Source: Candidatus Obscuribacterales bacterium (GTDB lineage Bacteria; Cyanobacteriota; Vampirovibrionia; Obscuribacterales; Obscuribacteraceae). From it: 64,000 nucleotides of DNA. The notes beneath the pieces were generated by a model. It did not search any database, was not told the DNA's origin, and worked only from the letters and a program-made list of their open reading frames with translations. The stretch is taken from assembly GCA_019637435.1 (NCBI GenBank), contig JAHBVO010000002.1, forward strand, positions 969,519 to 1,033,518. Reading direction: 5' to 3'. Within the stretch, counting starts at the first letter, position 1. The number at the start of each line of letters is the position of its first letter. The position numbers were made by a program, and so were the translations under genes. Positions 55,457-63,730 of the stretch are shown here, in pieces.

Positions 55457-56635
55457 CTAATAGTTTCCTGTGTAAGCTACTGGAGCTTGCATGTTGGGGA
55501 CCGCAAATTGGAGCGGAGCATCAAGTTGGAGTTGGAACGGGGTTCCGCTCGCGATGCGAACGTTGGCTCCCTTCCTGAGCAAGAGGCTTTGAGCGACTCC
55601 GACTCCTGCACCGATTGCGGTGCCTGACCAAGCGCCCCTGCCGACTCCTCTGCCACCACCAGCGATGGCGCCTACGGCTGTGCCGAGCGCTGCACCGGTA
55701 CCGGCTCCTATCAGACCTCTGACTCCGGCTTGAACAGCCTTACCTTTCCAGGTTTCACCCACGAATTGGTCGGACTTGTCACCACCTTTGTCATTGTATT
55801 TATCGATTCCGCCCATAATGTGTGCGGTCAGCGGAATCTCTTGTCCGTCCATGGTTCTCATTCGGTTGAATTTGATTTCCAGGTCGCCTGTTCTACCGAG
55901 CATTCTGCCGGCTGAGGCATCGACGACTGTACCGAGGAGGACGGACCCTTGAGGAATTTGTGTTTCGCCAAGAATGACTGCTTGACTAACTTGAGCTTGA
56001 ATCATGTCGCCTGGTTTAGCGACTTCGGTCGCGATTGATGTTTGCAGCGTGGCTGGGATAACCAGACCTGCCGGAGCGTACACTACTCTACCCTGCATTT
56101 GCGGAGGTTGGTATTGTGGTTGGCTTTGCGGTTGTCTTGACGGTGTCACATTCGGTGCTGGCGCTGAAGGTATCACTGACGGTGCAGATGCCTGATAGGT
56201 TCCGGAGATTTGTCCGACATAGGCTTCAACACTTGCTTGGTCGACGAGTGCCTGACGCAGATTGTCCGCCCATCTTTTCGCGAGAAGCGCTGTGGTCGTG
56301 CCCGCAGCTCGTGCGCTCGCCGCATCAACCGTGGCTACTTGATAGCCACCGAGAGTGATGACGGGGCTTCCTTTTACATAGGTGACTGCTACCGCCCCTG
56401 GTGACTTGTCACCAGCTGCTACCAGAGCATTATCGAGATTGTTTTGAATCTGTTCAGCCCGCTTTGCGCTGGTCCAGCTGCCGACGGTAGCAATATCCGT
56501 CATAACCGCATTGCCGGCCAGCGTGACGTTGCTGTCAGCCGCAAATGCTGGGAGCAATGGCATGGAGAGCGCCTGACCGACGATAAGTGTCGCAGCGACT
56601 AAACTCCGAGTGAAGGGCGACTTGTGCGATTTCAT
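55457..56635 (-). CDS. Exported protein with VirB10/TrbI-like and glycine-zipper segments
   Basis: 392 residues. Signal peptide at 1-33 (SLVAATLIVGQALSMPLLPAFA). Residues about 34-145 form an alpha/beta domain (GSWTSAKRAEQIQNNLDNAL, SPVITLGGYQVATVD). A Pro/Gln linker follows (about 150-182). About 185-265 resemble the TrbI/VirB10 C-terminal pattern (LVIPATLQTSIATEVAKPGD, TQIPQGSVLLGTVVDA). A glycine zipper at about 305-350 (GLIGAGTGAALGTAVGAIAGG) could insert in a membrane. No other secretion genes are adjacent, so a conjugation role is unlikely. It is probably an envelope protein of unknown job. Starts with AAGGA about nine bases before the ATG. Confidence 0.78.
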   Translation of the reverse strand: MKSHKSPFTRSLVAATLIVGQALSMPLLPAFAADSNVTLAGNAVMTDIATVGSWTSAKRAEQIQNNLDNALVAAGDKSPGAVAVTYVKGSPVITLGGYQVATVDAASARAAGTTTALLAKRWADNLRQALVDQASVEAYVGQISGTYQASAPSVIPSAPAPNVTPSRQPQSQPQYQPPQMQGRVVYAPAGLVIPATLQTSIATEVAKPGDMIQAQVSQAVILGETQIPQGSVLLGTVVDASAGRMLGRTGDLEIKFNRMRTMDGQEIPLTAHIMGGIDKYNDKGGDKSDQFVGETWKGKAVQAGVRGLIGAGTGAALGTAVGAIAGGGRGVGRGAWSGTAIGAGVGVAQSLLLRKGANVRIASGTPFQLQLDAPLQFAVPNMQAPVAYTGNY

Positions 56636-57150
56636 TTTCCTATTTCCTTATTCTTTATTGAGAGAAACGCCGCAGACCATCGGGCACCGCTTCCGCAGCG
56701 GTTCCCAGAATTTTCTTTTAGAACCCCACCCCTGGGGCAACATCCAATGGGCTTATAGACAACCTGGTGGGAAAGATGTTCCCGAGGTGTTCCAGCTGTT
56801 TCTCCGGAACAATTGTGACTAGCTCAAAAGGCAGTATTCATGGGTCTTTGCTGGCCGTTTCGCTCGGCGAAAACGGACAGTTTCCAGTCTGATATTGATG
56901 AGAAGTAGCTCAGGATTCAGAGAAAAAGAGCGGTGCTTCAGCCGATTTTTCTCGGTAATTCCTGCTGTGGCATAGAGTTTGATTTGAATCCATACCATGA
57001 TTGGAATGGCGATGTTGCCCATTCCACTCAGGTATAGGTCTGGTTGTAATGTCATGCCGCCCGAAGAATTATGTGCTGCCGTGCGAGGAAATTTCTCGTG
57101 CGCGGAGTTGTGTCGTTCGGCCCATATGATATTTGCCAATGCCGGCGCGC
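56636..57150. other. 515-bp intergenic region
   Basis: No gene I can support. A stem with one bulged base, CCGTTTCGC (56855-56863) with GCGAAAACGG (56867-56876), lacks a T-run. A 106-codon minus frame at 56819-57139 has no ribosome site or recognisable content. The region should hold the promoter of the leftward exported protein gene. Confidence 0.4.
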
Positions 57151-57891
57151 TTAATCCTGGGCGAGGTCGGTTTCTGTTTCTGTGTTCGTTTCCGTGTTCG
57201 TCTCCACCTCCATCTCCATCTCCGTGGAGGGAAAAAGACCCATCCTTATAAGTAAATTGACGAGATCCTCCGGAACCGGGGCGGATAGGGTTGCGACGGC
57301 GCCATTAGGCAGCGGCAACGTCAGCTCGAAACAATGCAATGCAAGGCGTCTGAAAGCATGATTGTCGCGGAAGAACCGGTTTACATCGCCCTTTCCATAA
57401 CGGACGTCGCCGACAACATGATGGCTCAGATGTTTTAAATGCCGGCGAATCTGGTGCAAGCGACCGGTGTGAGGAATTGCTTCAACCAGAGACCATCGAC
57501 CCGCGTGGCTTATCGGGCGGAACTCGGAGAATGCGTCGACTCGATCGCCATCCTTCTTATTAGGTATTGCATGGTCCAGTACGCAGCCTTCTTTCATTGG
57601 TCCGCGAACGACAGTCAGATAGCGCTTCTTCACGGAGCGCTCATGAAGTTTTTCTTGAAGGAAGCGAGCGGTTTCAGAATCAAGAGCAAAGACGAGCACG
57701 CCACTCGTTCCTCTATCCAAACGGTGAAGCGCATGAACAGGCGCTCCAACGATGTCGTCTCGAACGATGTCCGCGACAGTCACCGGATCGCGATCGTATC
57801 CACGATGCACAATCATCCCGGACGGTTTATTGACCGCGACAATAAACTGGTCGCGATAAATAACGTTCAGACTTTTTTCTCCGTCAGTCAC
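57151..57891 (-). CDS. RluA-family pseudouridine synthase (TruC-like)
   Basis: 246 residues from GTG 57891; no clear ribosome site, perhaps coupled to the preceding phosphofructokinase gene 21 bp upstream. Converts uridine to pseudouridine in tRNA or rRNA. Motifs: VNKPSGMIVHR, the catalytic HALHRLDRGTSGVLVFA with Asp59, KKRYLTVVRG, and HTGRLHQIRRHLKHL. Short length without an S4 domain fits TruC (tRNA position 65) rather than RluD, but the target is not proven. The last about 25 residues (EMEMEVETNTETNTETETD) are an acidic repeat encoded by a hexanucleotide-like microsatellite, absent from the usual family. Confidence 0.88.
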   Translation of the reverse strand: MTDGEKSLNVIYRDQFIVAVNKPSGMIVHRGYDRDPVTVADIVRDDIVGAPVHALHRLDRGTSGVLVFALDSETARFLQEKLHERSVKKRYLTVVRGPMKEGCVLDHAIPNKKDGDRVDAFSEFRPISHAGRWSLVEAIPHTGRLHQIRRHLKHLSHHVVGDVRYGKGDVNRFFRDNHAFRRLALHCFELTLPLPNGAVATLSAPVPEDLVNLLIRMGLFPSTEMEMEVETNTETNTETETDLAQD

Positions 57892-57912
57892 TGGTCGAGG
57901 AGAGGCGGTGAT

Positions 57913-59118
57913 TTAATAGACGCGGACTGGAACGCCTGTGACTTTCTCTGTTTTCGGTGAGGCTTTGACCGGCGTGCGGCCGAAGCTGATACCGAGTCCT
58001 TCGAACATCTCGACGTCTTTGGGATCTACGAAGCGTTGAACGATCGCGTCCTTAACATCCATGTATTGAACAGTGCCACCACGATATGAAACGACCGTGA
58101 CGCCGAAGATGTCTTTCGAAATCAATTCTACGGCCGCAGCGCCGGCTTCCATGCCGAAGTTCGCATCCACGGATGAAGAGAATCCGCAGCGTACTAGGTG
58201 GCCCGGACGAATTTCGCGGACTTCCGGAATTTCGTATACGCCTTCAACGAATTGTCCCGTACGTTTCATGAACTCTTTGATTTCTGGATCTGCTTTCACG
58301 CGGCTCTCGATTTGTTTCACAACATACGAACCTGCGCCCATGAGCTTGCGGTGCCCGAATGAATCGGGTTGGGAATTCATGTCGACGAGTTCGTTGCCGC
58401 TTGCGTCACGCAAACCTTCTGCGACGACGATGGTCGCGGTTCCGGCTCGAACATCGCTTTCTTCGACGCGCTTGATGAATGCTTCTTTGACGTGTTTGTA
58501 GAGCACATCGAAGTCTACTGGAATTTCTGGAATTAAAACCGCGTCTGCGTCTGCTGCAACGCCGCCACGAAAAGCCGTATGACCAGCGTATCTTCCGAAT
58601 ACTTCAAGAACGATCATGCGATTATGCGTGCGACCAGTTGTTCTCAAGTCGCGAATTTCTTCTTGAATGCGATTGATTGTCGAGTCGCCGCCTACGCTGT
58701 AAGGCATCAGATCGAGGTCCATGGTTTTCGGCGCATGGATGCATGGAATGCCTTTCTCGGCGAGGTCCTTTACGACGCTACCGGTGTCGTCTCCACCCGA
58801 GATTACGAGCGCGTCGAGGTTGAATTTTTTCAGCCCCTCTTTAATGCGCTCATATTTGTTATCGTCTTTGATTTTCGAAACCTTTACGCGCGAATTGCCT
58901 GCTTCACTACCAGCCATGAAGACGTGAATTTGTTCGACACGCTCTTTCGTAAGTTTCGTCAGTTCCGAAAAATCTACAAGATTGTAAAGCCCGGCGTAGC
59001 CATTCGGGATGATGTAAGCCGTCATGCCTTTGTTGAGGGCTGTCAAAGCTGCGCCTTTAATTACGCCGTTGAGGCCGCCGCAGTCGCCGCCGGAAGTGAT
59101 GATACCGATGTTCTTCAT
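57913..59118 (-). CDS. 6-phosphofructokinase, pyrophosphate-dependent type
   Basis: 401 residues from ATG 59118, with GGAG six bases upstream; the frame opens at 59208, but those 30 residues precede the real N-terminus MKNIGIITSGGDCGGLN. Phosphorylates fructose 6-phosphate in glycolysis. The donor-site signature is ISGGDDTGS (107-114), with Asp where ATP enzymes have Gly, and PKTMDLD (130-136), with Lys where ATP enzymes have Gly. Together these mark the pyrophosphate-using class, which is reversible. Catalytic Asp134 and EVFGRYAGH are present; Leu135 replaces the usual Asn. It is probably first in an operon with the pseudouridine synthase. Confidence 0.9.
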   Translation of the reverse strand: MKNIGIITSGGDCGGLNGVIKGAALTALNKGMTAYIIPNGYAGLYNLVDFSELTKLTKERVEQIHVFMAGSEAGNSRVKVSKIKDDNKYERIKEGLKKFNLDALVISGGDDTGSVVKDLAEKGIPCIHAPKTMDLDLMPYSVGGDSTINRIQEEIRDLRTTGRTHNRMIVLEVFGRYAGHTAFRGGVAADADAVLIPEIPVDFDVLYKHVKEAFIKRVEESDVRAGTATIVVAEGLRDASGNELVDMNSQPDSFGHRKLMGAGSYVVKQIESRVKADPEIKEFMKRTGQFVEGVYEIPEVREIRPGHLVRCGFSSSVDANFGMEAGAAAVELISKDIFGVTVVSYRGGTVQYMDVKDAIVQRFVDPKDVEMFEGLGISFGRTPVKASPKTEKVTGVPVRVY

Positions 59119-59309
59119 GTTGGCTCCAGATATGGTCGTCGGGAAGATCTCCTGCATATTTATCACGATTGCGAGCCGATTAGCTCTTGACTGCTTGAAG
59201 CTTGCCATCGGCTGTTACACTGTAGCTATCCGGTGTGCAAAGTTGCGCCTGAGTACTGGGTAAAACGGCTGCAATTTGGTAGCCTGGAATTTCTACGTGG
59301 AGAATTAAA

Positions 59310-59867
59310 TTGGCTAGCGCATCGGAAGCTCAGAAAGTTTTGACAGGCAGAACAGCCACTCACGACGATGTTGAAATTGTCGAACGGCTCGTCCAATACG
59401 CTTTTCGAGGCGGCAAACAGTCAGCTAAGTCGTGGACCGGAGAGGAGCATCTGGTGCGGGGACCGCGCATCACCATCGAAGAATTGCACAAGATTTTAGA
59501 TCTATCAGATCAGGTAATCTTGCTTGCTGAACTTGGAGATGGCATCGAGAGTCAATTAGTTGGTTGCATACACGTCACGCAAGAAGGTGACCACTCTCAT
59601 ATTGGAATGCTTGCGGTCGATCCTGATGTTCAGAGCGTTGGCGCCGGCAAATTTTTGATGTCGTGGGCTGAGAGATACGCCTTAGAGCAATTTGAATCTA
59701 AGGAGATGGTTGGCGAAGTTGTATCCGGCCGACCGGAATTGATGGACTGGTACATGCGGCTCGGTTATGAACAAACAGGCGAGACTGCGCCGTTCAATCC
59801 ACCCGGAGTGACGCCCCTTGTCGAAGGTCTGCACTTCGTGAAAATCAGAAAAAGATTGGCTCGCTGA
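59310..59867 (+). CDS. GNAT-family N-acetyltransferase
   Basis: 185 residues from TTG 59310, which has GGAG seven bases upstream. Transfers an acetyl group from acetyl-CoA to an amine. The domain shows the N-terminal DVEIVERLVQYAF, strand IHVTQEGDHSHIGMLAVDPD and the acetyl-CoA loop DVQSVGAGKFLMSWAERYA, where QSVGAG fits Q/RxxGxG. Later come VVSGRPELMDWYMRLGYEQTG and a C-terminal strand. Substrate is unknown. It stands alone, diverging from the phosphofructokinase across about 190 bp, and converging on the next gene. Confidence 0.88.
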   Translation: MASASEAQKVLTGRTATHDDVEIVERLVQYAFRGGKQSAKSWTGEEHLVRGPRITIEELHKILDLSDQVILLAELGDGIESQLVGCIHVTQEGDHSHIGMLAVDPDVQSVGAGKFLMSWAERYALEQFESKEMVGEVVSGRPELMDWYMRLGYEQTGETAPFNPPGVTPLVEGLHFVKIRKRLAR

Positions 59868-59921
59868 AGCTTTTTTTCTTATGCGGTCTTTCGGGTGTGG
59901 CTGTCGATATCTCTAGAGCGA

Positions 59922-60557
59922 TTAACTAAGCAGCGCGAGTTTTCCAAGTTTTGGATGCGTATATAGTTGAGCTTTGCCGCCCGGCGTCGAATGGTGCGAG
60001 TTGTTGGCGCTCCAGCCTAGCCCTTCCAAGACTGGCTTAGGATCTTTCTTCTGTGATTCATAGACCGGAATCTGCTCGTGCGAGTGTCCTCGGGCTAACA
60101 CTATCATGGCACCGTGTATGGTGCGTAAACATACTGAGCTTTCGCTGTCATCAATGATAATCGCCTGAAGAATTTTTGCGTAGTGCTTCTTCGCGAGGTC
60201 GACATCGTCCACGAAGTGAATCGTCATCACCTGCTTCAGAAGCGGTTCTTCGAGTGCCGGTCCGGTGGCTATTACAATATTGTCGGGCAATGGAGGTAGC
60301 GGCATCATGGTGAACTCCAAAAGCATGATGCATGTTTTTTGCTTGAAGTCGAAGGCTTGTTGTTTACGACCCTGATCTTCCAAATCCTTTGCGACCGCTT
60401 GCATGGCGTTTGCCATGTCCGTTTCGTTATCGCCGACTTGCATGCGAACGATTTGCAGGACTTCCATATATTTTTCGTCCGCTTTGTTCGGGTCTGTTTC
60501 GGCGAGTGCCGCATCGACGGCCTTTGCCAAACTGACTTTCAAATCTGTCCCGACCAT
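59922..60557 (-). CDS. Hypothetical TPR-like helical protein
   Basis: 211 residues, with AAAGGCGG upstream of the ATG. The helical N-terminal part (LAKAVDAALAETDPNKADEKY, EVLQIVRMQVGDNETDMANAM, DLEDQGRKQQAFDFKQKTC) has TPR-like spacing. The middle is Pro-rich (MMPLPPLPDN) and the end shows VYESQKKDPKPVLEGLGW. No signal peptide or known domain, so probably cytosolic. It diverges from the TolC gene and may use the same regulatory region. Confidence 0.62.
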   Translation of the reverse strand: MVGTDLKVSLAKAVDAALAETDPNKADEKYMEVLQIVRMQVGDNETDMANAMQAVAKDLEDQGRKQQAFDFKQKTCIMLLEFTMMPLPPLPDNIVIATGPALEEPLLKQVMTIHFVDDVDLAKKHYAKILQAIIIDDSESSVCLRTIHGAMIVLARGHSHEQIPVYESQKKDPKPVLEGLGWSANNSHHSTPGGKAQLYTHPKLGKLALLS

Positions 60558-60751
60558 TATTTAACCGCCTTTCGCGCAGTGGACGTTTCCAAGAAGCAGT
60601 GTCGGGCATCGGTTGGACCGATTGCCGTTTTTGACTTCCAGGCCAGATATTATGCCATGTTCGCTTTCGATGGTTGAGCGATTCTAATCTTCTACGTAAC
60701 CTTCGACTTAACGGAAGCTTGAGGCTGGAAGTCCGTCCGAGTCTGTCGTGA

Positions 60752-60776
60752 TACAATCATACCGTTCGGTATGATT
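60752..60776 (+). promoter_or_regulatory. TACAAT -10 with overlapping perfect inverted repeat, TetR-operator-like
   Basis: TACAAT at 60752-60757 resembles a -10 element, though no -35 is obvious. AATCATACCG (60755-60764), TT, CGGTATGATT (60767-60776) is a perfect 10+2+10 dyad with the ACCG-NN-CGGT core common in TetR-family operators. It covers the expected transcription start and the first ATG. Confidence 0.6.
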
Positions 60777-60794
60777 GCTGGTTCATCCAACGCA

Positions 60795-62579
60795 ATGAAG
60801 CTTTCAGGGCATCCGATAAGTATCAGAAAGGTGGCGAGGTCGTGTTCTATGACCGCGCTGGTACTTGCAGCTCTTTCGAATGATTGGGTCGGCAGTCAAC
60901 CAGCGTTTTCTCAAGAGCCAGGGGATGCTCAGCCGCCTGCGCTCAGACCTCCCTTAGCTAAACCGCTAACCAACATCCCTGCTAGGTCGGTGAGTTCGCC
61001 TGGCGTGGGCAGGCTGCCTGCTCGTCAATCGGTGAGCGGGTCAAATTCGCTCGGTGCACCGCCCGCGCTGGCTGCGCCCATGCAAAATACTAGAATCAAG
61101 CCACCTGAGGAAACAGCCGATATCGTCGAGCCACCAGATATAGGGGCACAACTCTTCGAGCAAGATTCTATGCTCATAGGGAAGCCTGCTCTCCAGGCGC
61201 TTATTACCATTGACCGAGAATTAGACCCATTTACTCTCGATTCTAAAACAGCCAATCAACTAGACTTGAAACGTGCTTTGCAGATCGCGATTAACAACAA
61301 TCTCGATATCGCCATTTCCAAATCGGAAGAGCAGACGGAAAGGTGGAACTATTACAGTGCGCTTGGGAATTTCTTGCCAAATGTCGGCACCAGCTATCGA
61401 GAGTTCTGGACTCATGGACAAATCGGGCTACCCAGGAGCGCCTCGAATCTATTCAATTCTTTCGGCAACACAAACGGTTTAGCTGCTGGGCGGAGATTGG
61501 ATAATGTGGATATTGATGGACCATTCGTCATCTCCAACGCCTTCTTCCAATACTACGGATATCGTGGCGGTCGAATCTTGTTCGGTGCCCTGCAAGCTAA
61601 ACATACTTATCGTGCTGCAAAAGCCGGTCGGCAAGCCAGTTTCAATGACGCTCTTTTGGCGGCTGCGACCAATTACTACAATCTGGTTTTGAGCCAGGCT
61701 TTGTTGCAAATTCGCGTTAAAGCAGTTCAAACGTCTGAAGAACAATTGCGAGTCAACACAGATAAGAGAGAGTTCGGACTGGCAACGGAACTGGACGTTC
61801 TGCAATCAAAGACTCAACTTTCTCGTGACCGACAGGACCTAATCGACCAGCAGATTGCGCGGCGCACCGCCGCCATAAAACTTGCTGATACTTTAAATGT
61901 CGATATGGGTGCGGACTTGTCTCCATCCGAATCCTGGATCAAGCGAGTCCGTTTAATAGATCCAAAAGTGAAGGTTGAAAATCTGATCAGTCTGGCGATT
62001 TCAAATCGCCCGGAACTGAAACAGTTTGAAGAGCAGCGGTTGGCGGCTAAACGCAACATCGTGGTTGCGTCCGCACCACTTCAGCCCACGTTCGCGTTTA
62101 ACGGAAATGTTTTCGGTATCGGTCCTGGATTGACTAAGCAAGAGGCTCTGTTCACTCTCGGTATCGATGCTCGCTGGGCTCTTTCCGGATTAGGCACCGT
62201 GGATGCCACCAAAATTAAGGCTGCTAAATTGCAAGCGCGCACAGCGCAGTTGCAAGCGAATAAAGAATTGGTGACTATTCTCGACCAAGTTCGCTCATCG
62301 TATTTGCAATGTCTCGACACCGATAAGAAGATAGATGAAACGACCAATGAGGTGGAGTCATCGCACGAGCAACTAAGACTTGCTCAACTGAGATTTGCCA
62401 ATGGTTTGGGCACCAATCTTGATATCATCACTGCGCAGCGCGATTATACGCAGGCTCTCATCAATAAAGCTGAAGCGATAATTGATTTCAACAATGCACA
62501 GGTGCAGCTTGTACACGATGTGGGTTTAACTTCTGTCGATACTCTGACGACCGCCCAGTCGGTTCGCAATTCGCCGTAA
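60795..62579 (+). CDS. TolC-family outer membrane efflux protein
   Basis: 594 residues from ATG 60795; the frame opens at 60771, but that ATG is inside the operator. An alternative start at 60849 has GAGG upstream. Signal peptide from about 11 to 40 (ISIRKVARSCSMTALVLAALS). A Pro-rich linker (about 45-135) precedes the outer-membrane channel region, with the paired helices and repeats of TolC: LKRALQIAINNNLDIAISKSE, LLAAATNYYNLVLSQALLQIR, FGLATELDVLQSKTQLSRDRQ and LRFANGLGTNLDIITAQRDYT. It exports small molecules across the outer membrane with an inner-membrane partner. The ABC-2 permeases face it convergently. The long N-terminal extension is unusual. Confidence 0.92.
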   Translation: MKLSGHPISIRKVARSCSMTALVLAALSNDWVGSQPAFSQEPGDAQPPALRPPLAKPLTNIPARSVSSPGVGRLPARQSVSGSNSLGAPPALAAPMQNTRIKPPEETADIVEPPDIGAQLFEQDSMLIGKPALQALITIDRELDPFTLDSKTANQLDLKRALQIAINNNLDIAISKSEEQTERWNYYSALGNFLPNVGTSYREFWTHGQIGLPRSASNLFNSFGNTNGLAAGRRLDNVDIDGPFVISNAFFQYYGYRGGRILFGALQAKHTYRAAKAGRQASFNDALLAAATNYYNLVLSQALLQIRVKAVQTSEEQLRVNTDKREFGLATELDVLQSKTQLSRDRQDLIDQQIARRTAAIKLADTLNVDMGADLSPSESWIKRVRLIDPKVKVENLISLAISNRPELKQFEEQRLAAKRNIVVASAPLQPTFAFNGNVFGIGPGLTKQEALFTLGIDARWALSGLGTVDATKIKAAKLQARTAQLQANKELVTILDQVRSSYLQCLDTDKKIDETTNEVESSHEQLRLAQLRFANGLGTNLDIITAQRDYTQALINKAEAIIDFNNAQVQLVHDVGLTSVDTLTTAQSVRNSP

Positions 62580-62597
62580 GTCTTACGTGTTTAAACG

Positions 62598-63722
62598 TTA
62601 ACCTAGTTGAGATCTAAATCGCCGCGCGCTCAGCATGAAGAGCGTCACGGCAAAAATTGCTAGCATCAACACATTGGGCCAGATAACCTCAAGACCGATT
62701 CCTTTCAAAAGAATGCTTCGTATGCAAATTATGTAATAGCGAAGCGGGTTCAAATACGACAGAGTTTGCAAAAACTGAGGCATACTCTGCAAGGGAGCTA
62801 TCGCGCCGGATAGCTGGATGACCGGCAGGTTGATGAAGAACGAAGTTAGAATGGCTTGTCTCTGGTTTTTCGAAATCGACGCTAATGTAATGCCAATCGA
62901 GATCGCTACAAGGATATAGAGAGACGATACGGCTAGAAACAGAAAAAAGTTGCCGCGAAATGGGACATGGAAGGCTAGTAAACCGACCGCCAGGGACAGC
63001 AAGACGTTACCAAACAGCAAAACGAACAGCGGTAAGACTTTAGCGAGAAGAACTTCGAAAGCGCTCGCAGGCGTCATAACGAGCTGCTCTAGTGTCCCCG
63101 AGTCTTTTTCTCGCACCAGGGTTGATGATGAAACGAGAGAGCCGGTGAGGTTTAAAATCAATCCCATCACGCCGGGTATGAAGAACCAGGCTGAGTTGAG
63201 ACCAGGGTTGTAGAGAAAGCTTATGTCCGGTCTGATTGTTCCAGTCGCTCTTGGCTCCTCGAGCCCACGTGCGAATGTGCTTATCATCTGAACGAGGTAA
63301 CCGCTGGCGATACCAGCTGTGTTAGCATCGACCCCATCAATAAGAATCTGAATTTCAGCATGCTGCTTCTGTTTCAAATTTCGACTGAATTCTGGTGGTA
63401 TCACCATTGATGCGTCGACTCTTCCCTGTTTCACCGCTTCGATGGCAGCATCTCTGGTCGGTTTCAATGGTGTTACGTTGAAAACGTGGTTTTGAACGAC
63501 AGCGTCGAGCAGGTTTCTACTCATTGGCGTTTTGGAGAGATCCAACACGCCCAACCGGAGATCGTAGACGTCAGGACTGAGCGCAAACCCGTAGATGAAC
63601 AGCTGAATTGTTGGTGGGAATATCAGAAGAAAAAGAAGTTGTTTGTCACGAAGAATCTGTCGCAGCTCTTTTTGAATTAGAGCCCATAGTCTTCCTTGTT
63701 GGAATCGCTTAAGTGGCCGCAT
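62598..63722 (-). CDS. ABC-2 type transporter permease
   Basis: 374 residues with GAGG six bases before the ATG. The N-terminal helix (QLLFLLIFPPTIQLFIYGFAL) is followed by a large extracytoplasmic domain of about 130 residues (DVYDLRLGVLDLSKTP ... VNIDGVDANTAG-like stretch). Five C-terminal helices follow, with LVREKDSGTLEQLVMTPASAFEVLLAKVLP, a signature of YhhJ/YbhR-type permeases described by its ends, and NLPVIQLSGAIAPLQSMP. Works with an ATPase to export drugs or lipids. It lies 8 bp after the previous permease gene, in the same operon, and is convergent with the TolC gene. Confidence 0.92.
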   Translation of the reverse strand: MRPLKRFQQGRLWALIQKELRQILRDKQLLFLLIFPPTIQLFIYGFALSPDVYDLRLGVLDLSKTPMSRNLLDAVVQNHVFNVTPLKPTRDAAIEAVKQGRVDASMVIPPEFSRNLKQKQHAEIQILIDGVDANTAGIASGYLVQMISTFARGLEEPRATGTIRPDISFLYNPGLNSAWFFIPGVMGLILNLTGSLVSSSTLVREKDSGTLEQLVMTPASAFEVLLAKVLPLFVLLFGNVLLSLAVGLLAFHVPFRGNFFLFLAVSSLYILVAISIGITLASISKNQRQAILTSFFINLPVIQLSGAIAPLQSMPQFLQTLSYLNPLRYYIICIRSILLKGIGLEVIWPNVLMLAIFAVTLFMLSARRFRSQLG

Positions 63723-63730
63723 CTCTCACC

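Noticed and set aside
55457..56635. Component of a type IV secretion system
   Set aside because: Only a short VirB10-like stretch is seen and no other virB genes are nearby.
56855..56876. Terminator
   Set aside because: Stem with a bulge and no following T-run on either strand.
56819..57139. 106-codon minus-strand frame
   Set aside because: No ribosome site, no recognisable domain and unlikely composition; treated as intergenic.
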